From positions 1 through 64,000 of the forward strand of contig JAVBNX010000001.1 of the NCBI GenBank assembly GCA_031551275.1: a stretch of 64,000 nucleotides of DNA, read 5' to 3'. The notes under the pieces were generated by a model that searched no databases, was not told where the DNA came from, and saw nothing but the letters and a program-made list of their open reading frames with translations. Each line of letters starts with the position of its first letter. The first letter of the stretch is position 1. This DNA is from JAVBMJ01 sp031551275. Lineage in GTDB: Bacteria > Bacteroidota > Bacteroidia > Bacteroidales > Rikenellaceae. Made by a program: the position numbers and the translations under genes. This document shows positions 17,492 through 26,704 of the stretch, in pieces.

Positions 17492-18646
17492 TTATTTATG
17501 GAGGTGCATCCCCCTGAAAGAGGTGGGACGGCCGATGTCGCCGGTGGACATCCCAAACCGCGGCGCGCGGGGCGTAAGCGGATAAAAAGGAGCGTAAAGG
17601 TCGGAAAACCTGCCCCCTCCCCAGGTGTTTGTCAAGGTATTCAGGTCGATGGTCTCCTTTTGCCACTCCTTAGAGTATGCGACCACTCCGTTTCCCGGCG
17701 GGTTATCCCAACCGACCCTGAACTTTATCTCCGGGGCCCCTTGGGGACCCAAACTCTCATTGACCAAAAAGAGTGTGCCGAAGAAAGGATCACCCGACGA
17801 GGGCACCGGATCGCCGCATTTGTACTCGAAGGTAAGGTAGTGCATCTCGGGGGTTAGCCTCTCGGTAACCAACGAAGTGAACAGTACCTGGAATTGCGCC
17901 TGCCAGACAAAACCACCGCCGACCTGTCCGTTGCCGGTAAGCGTGAAAGCCTGCATGCTGGGGGTGTCGTATTCGGTAATATCCTCGTAGTCAGCGGAAA
18001 GTGTCGAGCTCTTTCCGTACAGGTAAAACCTGCCCGCCTCCTCCACGTTGTACGGGCGCAAACGGATATCCTTTATTTCGATCACGGCTCCGTCGTTCTG
18101 CTCGAAGGAGATGACGAAATTAGAAGCGACGTCGCCCCAGCCGCCCTTTTCGATCATGATGGTCAGGTCGAAGGAGTACTCCTTCTCGTCAGCGGCCTGC
18201 TCGAGGGTAAACAGCTTGCTATCCACGGTTTTTTCCGTTGTGTTCAGCGCAATGTCCATGTTTACCGCGCGGTTGCTTTTGTACTTGAACGAGAGCACCG
18301 GCGCATTGGCGGTAGGCAGCATGGTAAGCAATCTCTGTGTGGCGATGTAGGGATCGGTACCGTTGAGGGTAATCCTGTAACTGTCCGGCGTCGGCTCTTC
18401 CGGTTGCGTTCCTCCCTCGAGGGGGCTGCTGCCGGAGAGTTTCTCCAGAGAGAGATCTTTGCTGCGGTCGATGTAGAAGTATCCGGAAGGATAGTCGGAG
18501 ATAACCTTCCACTCTTTGCGCCCGTAGACATCCTCGAACGAGAGCTTCTTCGCAGCATCGTCATCACAGGAAAAGAGCGTGAAAGCTGCGGCGGCGAGCA
18601 GCATGGCCGCGGTTGTTTTGCTGAGTGTAATAAGCCTCTTTTTCAT
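17492..18646 (-). CDS. Surface lipoprotein, paralogue of the C-terminal domain of the next gene product
   Basis: A 384-residue lipoprotein (signal peptide, lipobox FTLFSC). Most of the mature protein aligns with the C-terminal half of the 668-residue lipoprotein encoded just downstream: shared ITEYDTPSMQAFTLT, a LSFKYKSNRAVNMDIALN segment and the terminal SFRGMHLHK. It lacks the Ig-like repeats. Genes are spaced by 15-18 bp within the SusCD operon. It is probably another glycan-binding surface protein with a different reach or specificity. Confidence 0.75.
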   Translation of the reverse strand: MKKRLITLSKTTAAMLLAAAAFTLFSCDDDAAKKLSFEDVYGRKEWKVISDYPSGYFYIDRSKDLSLEKLSGSSPLEGGTQPEEPTPDSYRITLNGTDPYIATQRLLTMLPTANAPVLSFKYKSNRAVNMDIALNTTEKTVDSKLFTLEQAADEKEYSFDLTIMIEKGGWGDVASNFVISFEQNDGAVIEIKDIRLRPYNVEEAGRFYLYGKSSTLSADYEDITEYDTPSMQAFTLTGNGQVGGGFVWQAQFQVLFTSLVTERLTPEMHYLTFEYKCGDPVPSSGDPFFGTLFLVNESLGPQGAPEIKFRVGWDNPPGNGVVAYSKEWQKETIDLNTLTNTWGGGRFSDLYAPFYPLTPRAPRFGMSTGDIGRPTSFRGMHLHK

Positions 18647-18660
18647 GGTCTTTTCATTTA

Positions 18661-19074
18661 TCAGTCCAAAGGATAAACGGCCAGTGCGCGCCGGGCCTCA
18701 TTGCCGCTGGTGTCGGTTACCACAATGGCGACCTCAGTGCCTATGGCCGGGATGTAGATCGTTCCCGCCACCTGGCCGGTAAGTTTGTCGGTAAAACCCA
18801 TGGTAATCGTTTCGTCGATCGTTTTTACTTCGGCACTCAGGATGATCGAATTGATGGTGCGCACCGAGGCGATCCTGGCATTCGAGCGGATGGTAAAGGT
18901 GTAGTCGACGCGTTTGCCGGTCTGTTCGGTAATTTTATCGCCGTCGGCCTGTACGGTTTGTCCTTCCACCATGACCGCCAGGTCGATAGCGGGCGGCGCG
19001 GGAATCTCCTTGTCGCAGGCGGCTGCGACAGCAAGGAAAAGCAACGCGATGAGGTATTGAATAGGACTCTTCAT
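18661..19074 (-). CDS. Small lipoprotein, Ig-like, unknown function
   Basis: A 137-residue lipoprotein with a clear signal peptide and lipobox (AVAAACDKE). The mature 115 residues alternate polar and hydrophobic positions as expected of a single beta-sandwich (KRVDYTFTIRSNARIASVRT, then GTEVAIVVTDTSGNEARRAL). It is not assigned to a known family. The gene lies 7 bp after the neighbouring lipoprotein gene in the SusCD operon, so it probably takes part in surface glycan handling as an accessory protein. Confidence 0.7.
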   Translation of the reverse strand: MKSPIQYLIALLFLAVAAACDKEIPAPPAIDLAVMVEGQTVQADGDKITEQTGKRVDYTFTIRSNARIASVRTINSIILSAEVKTIDETITMGFTDKLTGQVAGTIYIPAIGTEVAIVVTDTSGNEARRALAVYPLD

Positions 19075-19081
19075 GGCAACA

Positions 19082-20053
19082 TTATTTTTTTGTGATCAAA
19101 ATGTTCATCCGCACATTCTCGCTCCCCTTGTTGGCGGAATTGACACCGGTAATGCGGATCAGCCCGAAACGTCCGTCGCGGGTGGTCAGGGCGAGAACGT
19201 CGCCGGCGGAGAGGTTGGGCGCGATGCGCTCTTCCGCCTTCTCGAATCCCGACCCGGCAGGCGGGGTAATGATCGCGGCGGCATCGTATATACTTTCCAG
19301 ATCGGAAGCCGTCAGGGAAATATCCTCGAACTCGGCCTGGGTCATGTCCGTTTTGCGGAACTTTACCCAGCCGGTCTGCTCGTTGGTCAGCATGTTGTAA
19401 ATCCCCGTCTTCCAGTACTGGTCGAAGGAGATCAGGCATGCTTCCGCCGGATTGGCCGTGGGTAAGGAGCCGAGCCACGCAAAGCCGAGATCTATCCCCG
19501 CAGGGTCGGAAACGGTGTTGGCCACGACCAAACGGCGACCCGACTGCAAGTTGAGGAACGTGCGCGAGGTGGCGTCGAGCGATCCGGTGTAGAGTGCATC
19601 TCCGGTAAGCGAATAGGCGAAAACATCGATGAAGATCTGCAACCGGGAAGAGGTAAAGTTGCCGTCCATGTCTTCGGCGTAAACCGAATACTGGACATCC
19701 TTACCATCCACCACATCCTCCCCCAGGGAGGAGGAGTCGATGGTGTAAGTGCGGCCCAAAACGACGGCAGGGTACGCCCAGGTGTAGAGTTTGGTGGGTT
19801 GTTCGGCGTTGATGCCCGTCCCCTTGTATTGCCACAGTTCGATTTTGCGCAGATCGCTGCCCCGGGCCTGAATGTCGAAACGGTAAACGGCCGTCTGTTG
19901 GCGGGTCATGGTAATGCTGTGCTGATCCTTGACATAGTCGCCCAACAGGTTTACTGTTCCGCGAATGTAAGGGCCGTTCTCTTCCTCCTTGCTGCAGGAA
20001 GAGAGGAGTGTGACCATGGCAAAAAGCGGCAAAATAAATCTCAAAGCACGCAT
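19082..20053 (-). CDS. Operon lipoprotein, DUF4625-like beta protein
   Basis: A 323-residue lipoprotein (lipobox TLLSSCSKE). The first half (YRFDIQARGSDLRKIELWQY, VQYSVYAEDMDGNFTSSRL) resembles Ig-like lipoproteins in which a charged core strand is followed by an AEDxxGN turn. The second half contains TFLNLQSGRRLVVANTVSD and a segment with DLGFAWLG that looks like an embedded sandwich domain. It follows SusD2 by 37 bp. A surface glycan-binding role is the likely one, inferred from position only. Confidence 0.7.
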   Translation of the reverse strand: MRALRFILPLFAMVTLLSSCSKEEENGPYIRGTVNLLGDYVKDQHSITMTRQQTAVYRFDIQARGSDLRKIELWQYKGTGINAEQPTKLYTWAYPAVVLGRTYTIDSSSLGEDVVDGKDVQYSVYAEDMDGNFTSSRLQIFIDVFAYSLTGDALYTGSLDATSRTFLNLQSGRRLVVANTVSDPAGIDLGFAWLGSLPTANPAEACLISFDQYWKTGIYNMLTNEQTGWVKFRKTDMTQAEFEDISLTASDLESIYDAAAIITPPAGSGFEKAEERIAPNLSAGDVLALTTRDGRFGLIRITGVNSANKGSENVRMNILITKK

Positions 20054-20090
20054 ATCGTTGTTTTTTTAGCATTCATGATGGGTTGACGAA

Positions 20091-21893
20091 TTACCAACCG
20101 TTGTTTGTCCATGAGGGGTAATTGCTGATATCCTCCTGCGGAATGGGGTAGAAATACATCCTGGGGGCGATGAATACCCGCTCCTCGACGGTAACCCGCG
20201 TGAAAGAGGTCGCCGAAGAAGAAGCGAGGTCGACCCCGCCCAAAGGAGCGTTTTCAGTGGTTTCGGCGATCTGCCAACGCCTAACGTCCCAGAAACGGTG
20301 ACCTTCGAAAGCAAGTTCCACCTGACGCTCCCTGCGGATCATCTCGTTGGTCAGGGCGGCGTCGGTAAAGTCGTACGAGGCATCCAGCACGGGCGACCCC
20401 GAGGTGTCGTACGGACGCGCATGGAGCAGGTTCAACGCATCGGCCGCGGTAATCCCGGCATCGTAATCGCCTGCGGCTCCGAGGTTGCCGTTGAACGATG
20501 CCTCCGCATAGTTGAGCAACACTTCGCCGTAGCGGAAAAGATACCACGCGTGGCGGGCGACCTGGCTCGTGTTCAGGTTCATACTTTCCTGGATGAACTT
20601 CTTCAGGAAGTACCCTGTGGTGGTCGAGTTGGTGGTATTGCGCTCGGCGTGGCCACCGGGGCTTATGTCGATGGGAAAACCGTTGAACAAGGTGCCCGGA
20701 CAGACGATGCTCGTTGCAAAGCGCCCGTCGACAATCACGCTGCCCAGATCGGCCGGTAGGGTGGCCAGGTCGGCCACATAGCCCGTCGCCGTCCTGTATG
20801 CGTCCACCAGGTTTTGTGAGGGACACACGGCGTTGCCGCCTACGTACGGATCCTCGTAAAGGGTTCCGCCACCCACGCGGGGATAGTTCCAAAACTCCTG
20901 GTAATTCGTTCCGTTGGCTCCTCCCGAATAGCCCGCAGCAGGATAGTAAACAGCCACGCGGCTATCGACGATACACTCGTTGTTGTCGGGGCTGAGGAAC
21001 AAATTCCTGTAATTGGTCCCGGCGGTCGAATATTGCCCGAGGCGGATAATTTGGGCTGCGGTCCGGGCCGCCTTGTCGCAAAGCGCTTTGTCGTAGAGGC
21101 CACCGTTGTGGAGCGGGCTGGCGGCATAGAGGTAGGCGCGGCACAGCAAGGCCAAAGCGGCTCCTTTGGTAATGCGTCCCTTGTTGGCAAGGGACCAGTC
21201 GCCTCCGCCTGCGCCGGTCAGGTAAGGGGTCGCCGGCATCCCCGCCAAAATATCATATTTGGGGAGGATTCCCTCGATCAGCCTTTCGATGTAGGCGATC
21301 ATCTCGGCAGCGACGGCCTGGGGCAGCGCCCTGGCTTCGTCTTCAGTGAGGAGTTTATCCACGATGGGGACCAACCCGAAGCGTTTCCACGCCTCGAAAT
21401 GGTAGAAGGCCTTGAAGAAATCGGCGTCGATCTGGTAGGCGTACCACTCGGCACGCAGCCGGTCGTATTTGTCCGGGTCGCTGATCTTGTAGTCGCTGTA
21501 TGTCAGGACCGGGTTGACCGTGGTGTCGGAGACTTCGAGCAACAGGTTGGCCTGCCGGATGTAGCCGTAAAGATTGGCCCATGAGACGCCGTCGGGATTG
21601 GTAATGCCGTTCCAGCTTCCGGTGTTGAAACGCTGGATAGCACTGAAAGGCTGGTTGTTGTCGGCTTCATCACAGGCGCAGGCGATCATTGTGTTGCTGA
21701 TCTGGGCATAGCCGTTTTCCAGGCCCCTGTACATGAAAGCCCAGATGCCGGTGTAGGTCGATTCGGTGTCGAGGATCTTTTCCCGGTTGATGTCGCTGTA
21801 AGTATCTACTTCGAAATATTTGTCACAGCCGCTGAAAACCAACGCTCCTGCCGCAACTGCGAGGATGCTCAATATTATTTTGATCGTTTTCAT
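20091..21893 (-). CDS. susD: SusD-family outer membrane lipoprotein (second pair)
   Basis: A 600-residue lipoprotein with lipobox ALVFSGC. The N-terminal helical TPR-like part (WAFMYRGLENGYAQISN, RLRAEWYAYQIDADFFKAFYHFEAWKRFG) and the late RRERQVELAFEGHRFWDVRRWQ motif are diagnostic for SusD/RagB proteins, which cap a TonB-dependent SusC channel and bind glycan at the cell surface. The start at 21893 gives the proper signal peptide; a longer frame begins 16 codons earlier but would overlap the upstream gene. It follows SusC2 by 19 bp. Confidence 0.95.
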   Translation of the reverse strand: MKTIKIILSILAVAAGALVFSGCDKYFEVDTYSDINREKILDTESTYTGIWAFMYRGLENGYAQISNTMIACACDEADNNQPFSAIQRFNTGSWNGITNPDGVSWANLYGYIRQANLLLEVSDTTVNPVLTYSDYKISDPDKYDRLRAEWYAYQIDADFFKAFYHFEAWKRFGLVPIVDKLLTEDEARALPQAVAAEMIAYIERLIEGILPKYDILAGMPATPYLTGAGGGDWSLANKGRITKGAALALLCRAYLYAASPLHNGGLYDKALCDKAARTAAQIIRLGQYSTAGTNYRNLFLSPDNNECIVDSRVAVYYPAAGYSGGANGTNYQEFWNYPRVGGGTLYEDPYVGGNAVCPSQNLVDAYRTATGYVADLATLPADLGSVIVDGRFATSIVCPGTLFNGFPIDISPGGHAERNTTNSTTTGYFLKKFIQESMNLNTSQVARHAWYLFRYGEVLLNYAEASFNGNLGAAGDYDAGITAADALNLLHARPYDTSGSPVLDASYDFTDAALTNEMIRRERQVELAFEGHRFWDVRRWQIAETTENAPLGGVDLASSSATSFTRVTVEERVFIAPRMYFYPIPQEDISNYPSWTNNGW

Positions 21894-21912
21894 CTCGATG
21901 TGTGTTTGGCGG

Positions 21913-24777
21913 TTAGAATTGGGCGCTGATGCCGATTCCATACATTCTCATGATCGGATAACCTGCCGAGAGCGATTCGGGATCGAGAAAGTCGATATCG
22001 CCCGAAAGGGTCAACAGGTTATTGCCCCTGAGAAATACCCTCGCATTATGCAGTCTGAGGCTTTTGAGTACCCTGTCGGGAAGGTTGTAGCCGATCTCCA
22101 CGTCCCTGATCTTGAAATAGGAAGTCGAGCGGAGCCACAGGGTGCTGGCTGCATAGTTGTTGTTGTTTTGCAGGGTCGAGAGGCGCGGATACACGGCGGT
22201 CTGAGCGGTTGCGGGCGTCCACCGTTGTGTCGCGTAGGGAAAGGCGTTCCCGTTGGTGGCAAAGGGGATCATTATTCCCCCCATCATCATCGAGGATTGG
22301 GCCGTGCCCTGCCCCATCGCCGAGAGATAGAAATTTTTGTAGCCGAGCTTCAGGGTAAACGCATAGGTGTATTGCGGAATGTCGGTGTAGCCGATGGCCC
22401 TGCGGTCGTTCTCATCGACGATGTCGTCGCCCGTCATGTCCAGGTAGCGCACATCGCCCGGGCCTACCGAACCGAATGACTGAAAGGGATCGGCGGAGGG
22501 GCCGTACGGGGTGCCCTCGGGGAAGAACCCGTCGGCTATATAACCGAAATTCTGGCCGACCGGTTTGCCGAGCTCGCTGGCCTCAGGGGTGGTATAGACG
22601 GTCAGGTCGGAGCGTTTGACGACCTTGTTTTTGCTGTACCACACCGAGCCGGTCACCGAGTAATAGAAATCTTTTTTGGCGCCCGAATACCCGATCTGCG
22701 CTTCGTAGCCCTGGTTGCGCACTTCACCGCCGTTTGCGTACTTCTGGCGCGACAGCAGGTTCATCCCCATGATGGCGGGCATGTAGCGGTCGGTAAGCAG
22801 GATACCGGTCCGGCGGTCGTGGAAGTAATCGAACATCACGTCGATGCGGTTGTTCCACAGCGTCGCCTCCACGCTCACATCGCTTTTGTGGGACTTTTCC
22901 CAGGTAATATCCGGGTTGGGGAGGTACGACTCGATGTAGGAAGAGACCACGGCTCCCGATTGATCGCCGAAGAGTACGCCCACCTGGCCTACGTAAGCGT
23001 CGCTATGGAAAATGCGGCCTGCGTAGAGTTGGCCGGCCGTTCCGGCGGGGTTTTGCAACGGAAGCGAACTTCCGCCGACCACCCCGTACGAGGCGCGCAC
23101 TTTGAGGCGGTCGATCCACGGAATATCTTTGATGAAACGCTCCTCCGAGGCGAGCCATGCGAGCGCACCGGCGGGGAAGAGGCCGAACCGGTGCCCCGAA
23201 AGGAATTGCTCGCCGCCGAAATATCCGGCGGTCACTTCGGCAAAGTAGCGTTGTTTGTAACCGTAATGCGCCCTGAGTCCGGTGCCGACGCGGCGGATTT
23301 TGTAGTAGTCGTTGTAGACATGGTCCTGTTCGGCACGCCAGATCAGCACAGCGTCCAACGCATGGTCGCCGTGCGTCGCCGAGTAGGAGAGGTTGGCGTC
23401 GAAGGTGTAGCGCTGGTAGGTGGTGGCGGGCGCTCCGTTCCAGCCCAGGTCGCTGTTGATACCCTGCGTCGCGCCATAGGTGTACTCACCGGTAAGGGTG
23501 TCGTAGCCTGTCAGGATCGTGGTGGCGTATGTTTTGGTTTTAGCGTCGACGATGCTGGCAAGCGAATAGATATTGACTGCCGCGCTCCCTTTCAAGCCGG
23601 GAAGCAACTTCTTGAAATCGTAGTTCAGGGCGAGCGTGGCATCGATATTCCGGTCGATCGTCTTGCTGTAACCGGTCGATTCGACCATCGCCCTGGGGTT
23701 GGCCGCATAGATCGCCGTACTGCCGTAGGAGCCGTCGGGATTGACCAGGGCAAAAGCCTGCGGGGGAAGAGCGGAGTAGAGACCCATGGGCAGGCCTCCG
23801 CCCGGAGAGTTGATCCTGCCGAGCACCGCGGCCACATCCACCCGCGCGGAGAAGGCATCCGTAACCCGGGTGTCCAAATTTGCCCGTATGTTGAAACGGT
23901 CCTCAAAATACTGGGAAGAGTACTTGTCGGACTGGTCCGTGTATTTGAGCAACCCGCCGTTATGGCGGTAGGCGCCGCTTACCATGTAGCGAACCGCGCT
24001 GCCGCCTCCGGCCATCTGGATGGAAGCGAACGTGTAAGGAGCCAGGGCACGGGTCAACTCGCTCCAGTAGTCGTTGTCGGGGTAAAGATATTTTCCCGGC
24101 TCGGTCGAAGCGCCGTACTCCGGGTAGCTGCCGTCGGGGAGGCGCCAAAGCGGAGAGAGGCCATCGTTGATGCGGGCTTCATCGTAGAGCGTTCCGTAGT
24201 CATGGGCGTTGAGCAGATTCGGGACCAGGGTCGGTTGCATAACCCCCTGCTGTACGTTGAGGCTGATGCGGGTCGGGCCCGCCTCTCCGCGTTTGGTGGT
24301 AACTAATATGGCGCCGTTGGCGGCGTCCTGTCCGTAGAGCGCCAATGAGGCGGCGTCTTTGAGCACGGTAACCGACTCGATCTCCATTACCGAAAGGAAT
24401 TCCAGATCGCCTTTGAACCCGTCCACTATGATCAGCGGCGTATTGCCCTGGCGTCCGGCCCACAGGCTGATGTTGTAGGTGTTGCGGCCGCGCAGATAGA
24501 GCGTCGGGGCCGCGCCCGGTGCGGAAGAGCTTTGAACGACCGTCAAGCCGGGAATGCGCCCGATAAGCGTTTCGGCGGTCGAGAGGAAGGGGCGTTGCTG
24601 CAATTGTACCCCCTCCACGGCATAGACCGATGAAGCGATGCCGTCCCTGGCCTGTACCCCGAATGCCACATTGACCGGTTTGGACAGGGTTGCGCTGTCT
24701 GTCAACTCCTGCGCCCCTGCCCCTGCCGTCACAAAAAGCAAGGACAGTGCGGTAATTATATTGGTTTTCATCTTCAT
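21913..24777 (-). CDS. susC: SusC-family TonB-dependent receptor (second pair), short N-terminus
   Basis: A 954-residue outer membrane receptor. After the signal peptide (…LFVTAGAGAQ) the protein goes straight to VNVAFGVQARDGIASSVYAVEG and the plug domain (LIGRIPGLTVVQ, LYLRGRNTYN, plus the VTVLKDAASLALYGQDAANG motif). The carboxypeptidase-regulatory-like domain that usually precedes the plug in SusC proteins is absent. The barrel runs to the C-terminal strand ending in Phe (GIGISAQF). The ATG at 24777 is preferred over a TTG two codons earlier. It pairs with the SusD gene downstream and follows SusD1 by 15 bp. Confidence 0.93.
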   Translation of the reverse strand: MKMKTNIITALSLLFVTAGAGAQELTDSATLSKPVNVAFGVQARDGIASSVYAVEGVQLQQRPFLSTAETLIGRIPGLTVVQSSSAPGAAPTLYLRGRNTYNISLWAGRQGNTPLIIVDGFKGDLEFLSVMEIESVTVLKDAASLALYGQDAANGAILVTTKRGEAGPTRISLNVQQGVMQPTLVPNLLNAHDYGTLYDEARINDGLSPLWRLPDGSYPEYGASTEPGKYLYPDNDYWSELTRALAPYTFASIQMAGGGSAVRYMVSGAYRHNGGLLKYTDQSDKYSSQYFEDRFNIRANLDTRVTDAFSARVDVAAVLGRINSPGGGLPMGLYSALPPQAFALVNPDGSYGSTAIYAANPRAMVESTGYSKTIDRNIDATLALNYDFKKLLPGLKGSAAVNIYSLASIVDAKTKTYATTILTGYDTLTGEYTYGATQGINSDLGWNGAPATTYQRYTFDANLSYSATHGDHALDAVLIWRAEQDHVYNDYYKIRRVGTGLRAHYGYKQRYFAEVTAGYFGGEQFLSGHRFGLFPAGALAWLASEERFIKDIPWIDRLKVRASYGVVGGSSLPLQNPAGTAGQLYAGRIFHSDAYVGQVGVLFGDQSGAVVSSYIESYLPNPDITWEKSHKSDVSVEATLWNNRIDVMFDYFHDRRTGILLTDRYMPAIMGMNLLSRQKYANGGEVRNQGYEAQIGYSGAKKDFYYSVTGSVWYSKNKVVKRSDLTVYTTPEASELGKPVGQNFGYIADGFFPEGTPYGPSADPFQSFGSVGPGDVRYLDMTGDDIVDENDRRAIGYTDIPQYTYAFTLKLGYKNFYLSAMGQGTAQSSMMMGGIMIPFATNGNAFPYATQRWTPATAQTAVYPRLSTLQNNNNYAASTLWLRSTSYFKIRDVEIGYNLPDRVLKSLRLHNARVFLRGNNLLTLSGDIDFLDPESLSAGYPIMRMYGIGISAQF

Positions 24778-24792
24778 TGTCAAATTATTAAA

Positions 24793-26691
24793 TTACCATC
24801 CGGGATTCTGTACCAGAACGCTGCCCGACTTGTTGATATCGGCTTGCGGGATCGGGTAAAAGTAAAATTTGTTCGTGAATTTGTACGTGTCGTAGGGCGT
24901 GCGGGTAAAGGTAGGCGCAGACGCCGATCCGGTTATGCGCATCCAGTACATTTGTCCGCCGATCGAGCCTTTGCCTTCGCCGCGGTAGGCGGGCTGCTCC
25001 GGCCCCATCAGCCAGCGCTTCAGGTCGAAATAGCGGTGCTGCTCAAAGGCCAACTCCACCAGGCGGTCATTCTTGATACACGCCCTGAGGTAGGCTTTGT
25101 TCTGGGCCGAAACGCTCCAGCGTTGGGTATCTTCGAGCTTGGGTTGGCCGGCACGCTGGCGCACCTTGTTGAGCCAAAGCAGGGCGGTGGTTTGGTCGTC
25201 CGCCTCGTTGCTCGCTTCGGCCATGATCAGGTAAAGGTCGGCCAAACGCAAGTAGGGCCAAATGGGGTTGATCCAGAGATACTCCTCGTAAACGAGGTGG
25301 CGGTCGTCCAAAAATTTGCGCTGGTTGTATGCGGTAAAATTCTGCGCCGTTTGAGGGTAGTTGTCGCCGGTAAGATAGACATAATCCATCGTGCGGGGAA
25401 TGGCCACGTCCTTGTCGAGCACCGCGCCGTGGTAGAGGACGCTCTGCTTGAAACGCGCCTCCAGGTTGTCGTAGGGTCTTGTCGTTTCATACTGGTTGGC
25501 GGGCTGCATCTCCCCGTTGGTCAATTCATACTGGTCGACCATATTCTGCAAGGCCAGGTAAGAGGGGTAATTGCCATATCCGGCGACCATATTCCAGTGA
25601 TGCGAGGGAGCCATCTGGGAGGATCCGGAGGTAATCGAAACCCCGGGGACCCCTACCCTGACGCCCCACACCAACTCCGTGTTGCCCATCGAAGGATAGG
25701 TCATCAGGTCGCACGACATCTTAAAGTTTGTGCCGCTCTTGTTGCCGGGCGCCTCGGGGTCGATCGTGCCGTCCTCTTCTTCGCCCACAAGCCGGATGTC
25801 GGCGTTGTTGCATGCGGCGATCGCGGCTTGGGCCGCCTCTTTCGCCCTGGTCCAACGCGCCTTGACCGCGGCGGGGGAGATATCCGTGTAGCGCACCAAC
25901 TCCTGCTTGCCGAAGGTGGGGAATACCTCCGTGTTGTAGAGCGGGCTGGCGGCATACATCAGGATAACCGCCTTGAGCATAAGGACGCCCGTTTTGGAGG
26001 CACGGCCCAGGTCGCTGTCCACTGCCTTTTGCGGAAGGTTGGGCTCGGCAAGCGCCTCGTCCAGCAAACCGCACATCCTATTGACGCTCTCCTCGACGCT
26101 CAGTCTCGGCTGAATGGCGTCCGGATCGCCCGGCGCGACCAAACCCGGAACCCAGGGGATCCCGCCGAAACGTTTGAACACTTCGAAATATTGCACTGCG
26201 ATCACAGCCTTGGCCTCGGCCTTGCGCCGGGCGATCAGTTCGGGCGTGGCGTTCTTTTGTACCTGGTCGATGTTGGCCAGGTAGAGGTAGCAGTTGCGGA
26301 TGGCCATGAAGTAGAAGGCCCATTTGTCCTCCCGGTAGTATGACTCGGTGGTGGGCGTCAATCCCTCCTGCTGATAGTTCGTCTTCACGATCATGCCGGC
26401 CGCGTTGTCAGTCCAGCAGATATCGCTCTCGTCACACATGTTGGAGGTGGTACCCCCGCCGGTGCCGCCCCGGAAACCCCATCCGGAAATACTGCCCTCC
26501 ATTTGTATGATCCCTGCGGGCATGAAAGCGTACGCACCCGACAGAACCTGTTCCGCCGTGTAAAAGTCCCTAAAAACCACCTCGGGGGTCAGCCCCGCTC
26601 TTTCCGGTTGCTCCAGATAGTCGGAACAACCTGCCGCCGACGCGCATGCGACAGCCAGCAGGGCAATATGCAGTGTCTTTATCTTTTTCAT
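24793..26691 (-). CDS. susD: SusD-family outer membrane lipoprotein (first pair)
   Basis: A 632-residue lipoprotein with lipobox ASAAGCSDY. Diagnostic features are the early LEQPERAGLTPEVVFRDFYTAEQVLSG-type opening, the QYFEVFKRFGGIPWVPG segment, and the late KNDRLVELAFEQHRYFDLKRW motif. The start at 26691 restores the signal peptide; earlier in-frame codons fall inside the SusC1 gene. It forms a pair with SusC1 just upstream and should bind the glycan at the cell surface. The protein is long for the family, which suggests extra surface loops. Confidence 0.95.
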   Translation of the reverse strand: MKKIKTLHIALLAVACASAAGCSDYLEQPERAGLTPEVVFRDFYTAEQVLSGAYAFMPAGIIQMEGSISGWGFRGGTGGGTTSNMCDESDICWTDNAAGMIVKTNYQQEGLTPTTESYYREDKWAFYFMAIRNCYLYLANIDQVQKNATPELIARRKAEAKAVIAVQYFEVFKRFGGIPWVPGLVAPGDPDAIQPRLSVEESVNRMCGLLDEALAEPNLPQKAVDSDLGRASKTGVLMLKAVILMYAASPLYNTEVFPTFGKQELVRYTDISPAAVKARWTRAKEAAQAAIAACNNADIRLVGEEEDGTIDPEAPGNKSGTNFKMSCDLMTYPSMGNTELVWGVRVGVPGVSITSGSSQMAPSHHWNMVAGYGNYPSYLALQNMVDQYELTNGEMQPANQYETTRPYDNLEARFKQSVLYHGAVLDKDVAIPRTMDYVYLTGDNYPQTAQNFTAYNQRKFLDDRHLVYEEYLWINPIWPYLRLADLYLIMAEASNEADDQTTALLWLNKVRQRAGQPKLEDTQRWSVSAQNKAYLRACIKNDRLVELAFEQHRYFDLKRWLMGPEQPAYRGEGKGSIGGQMYWMRITGSASAPTFTRTPYDTYKFTNKFYFYPIPQADINKSGSVLVQNPGW

Positions 26692-26704
26692 CGTCGTAAG
26701 TGTG

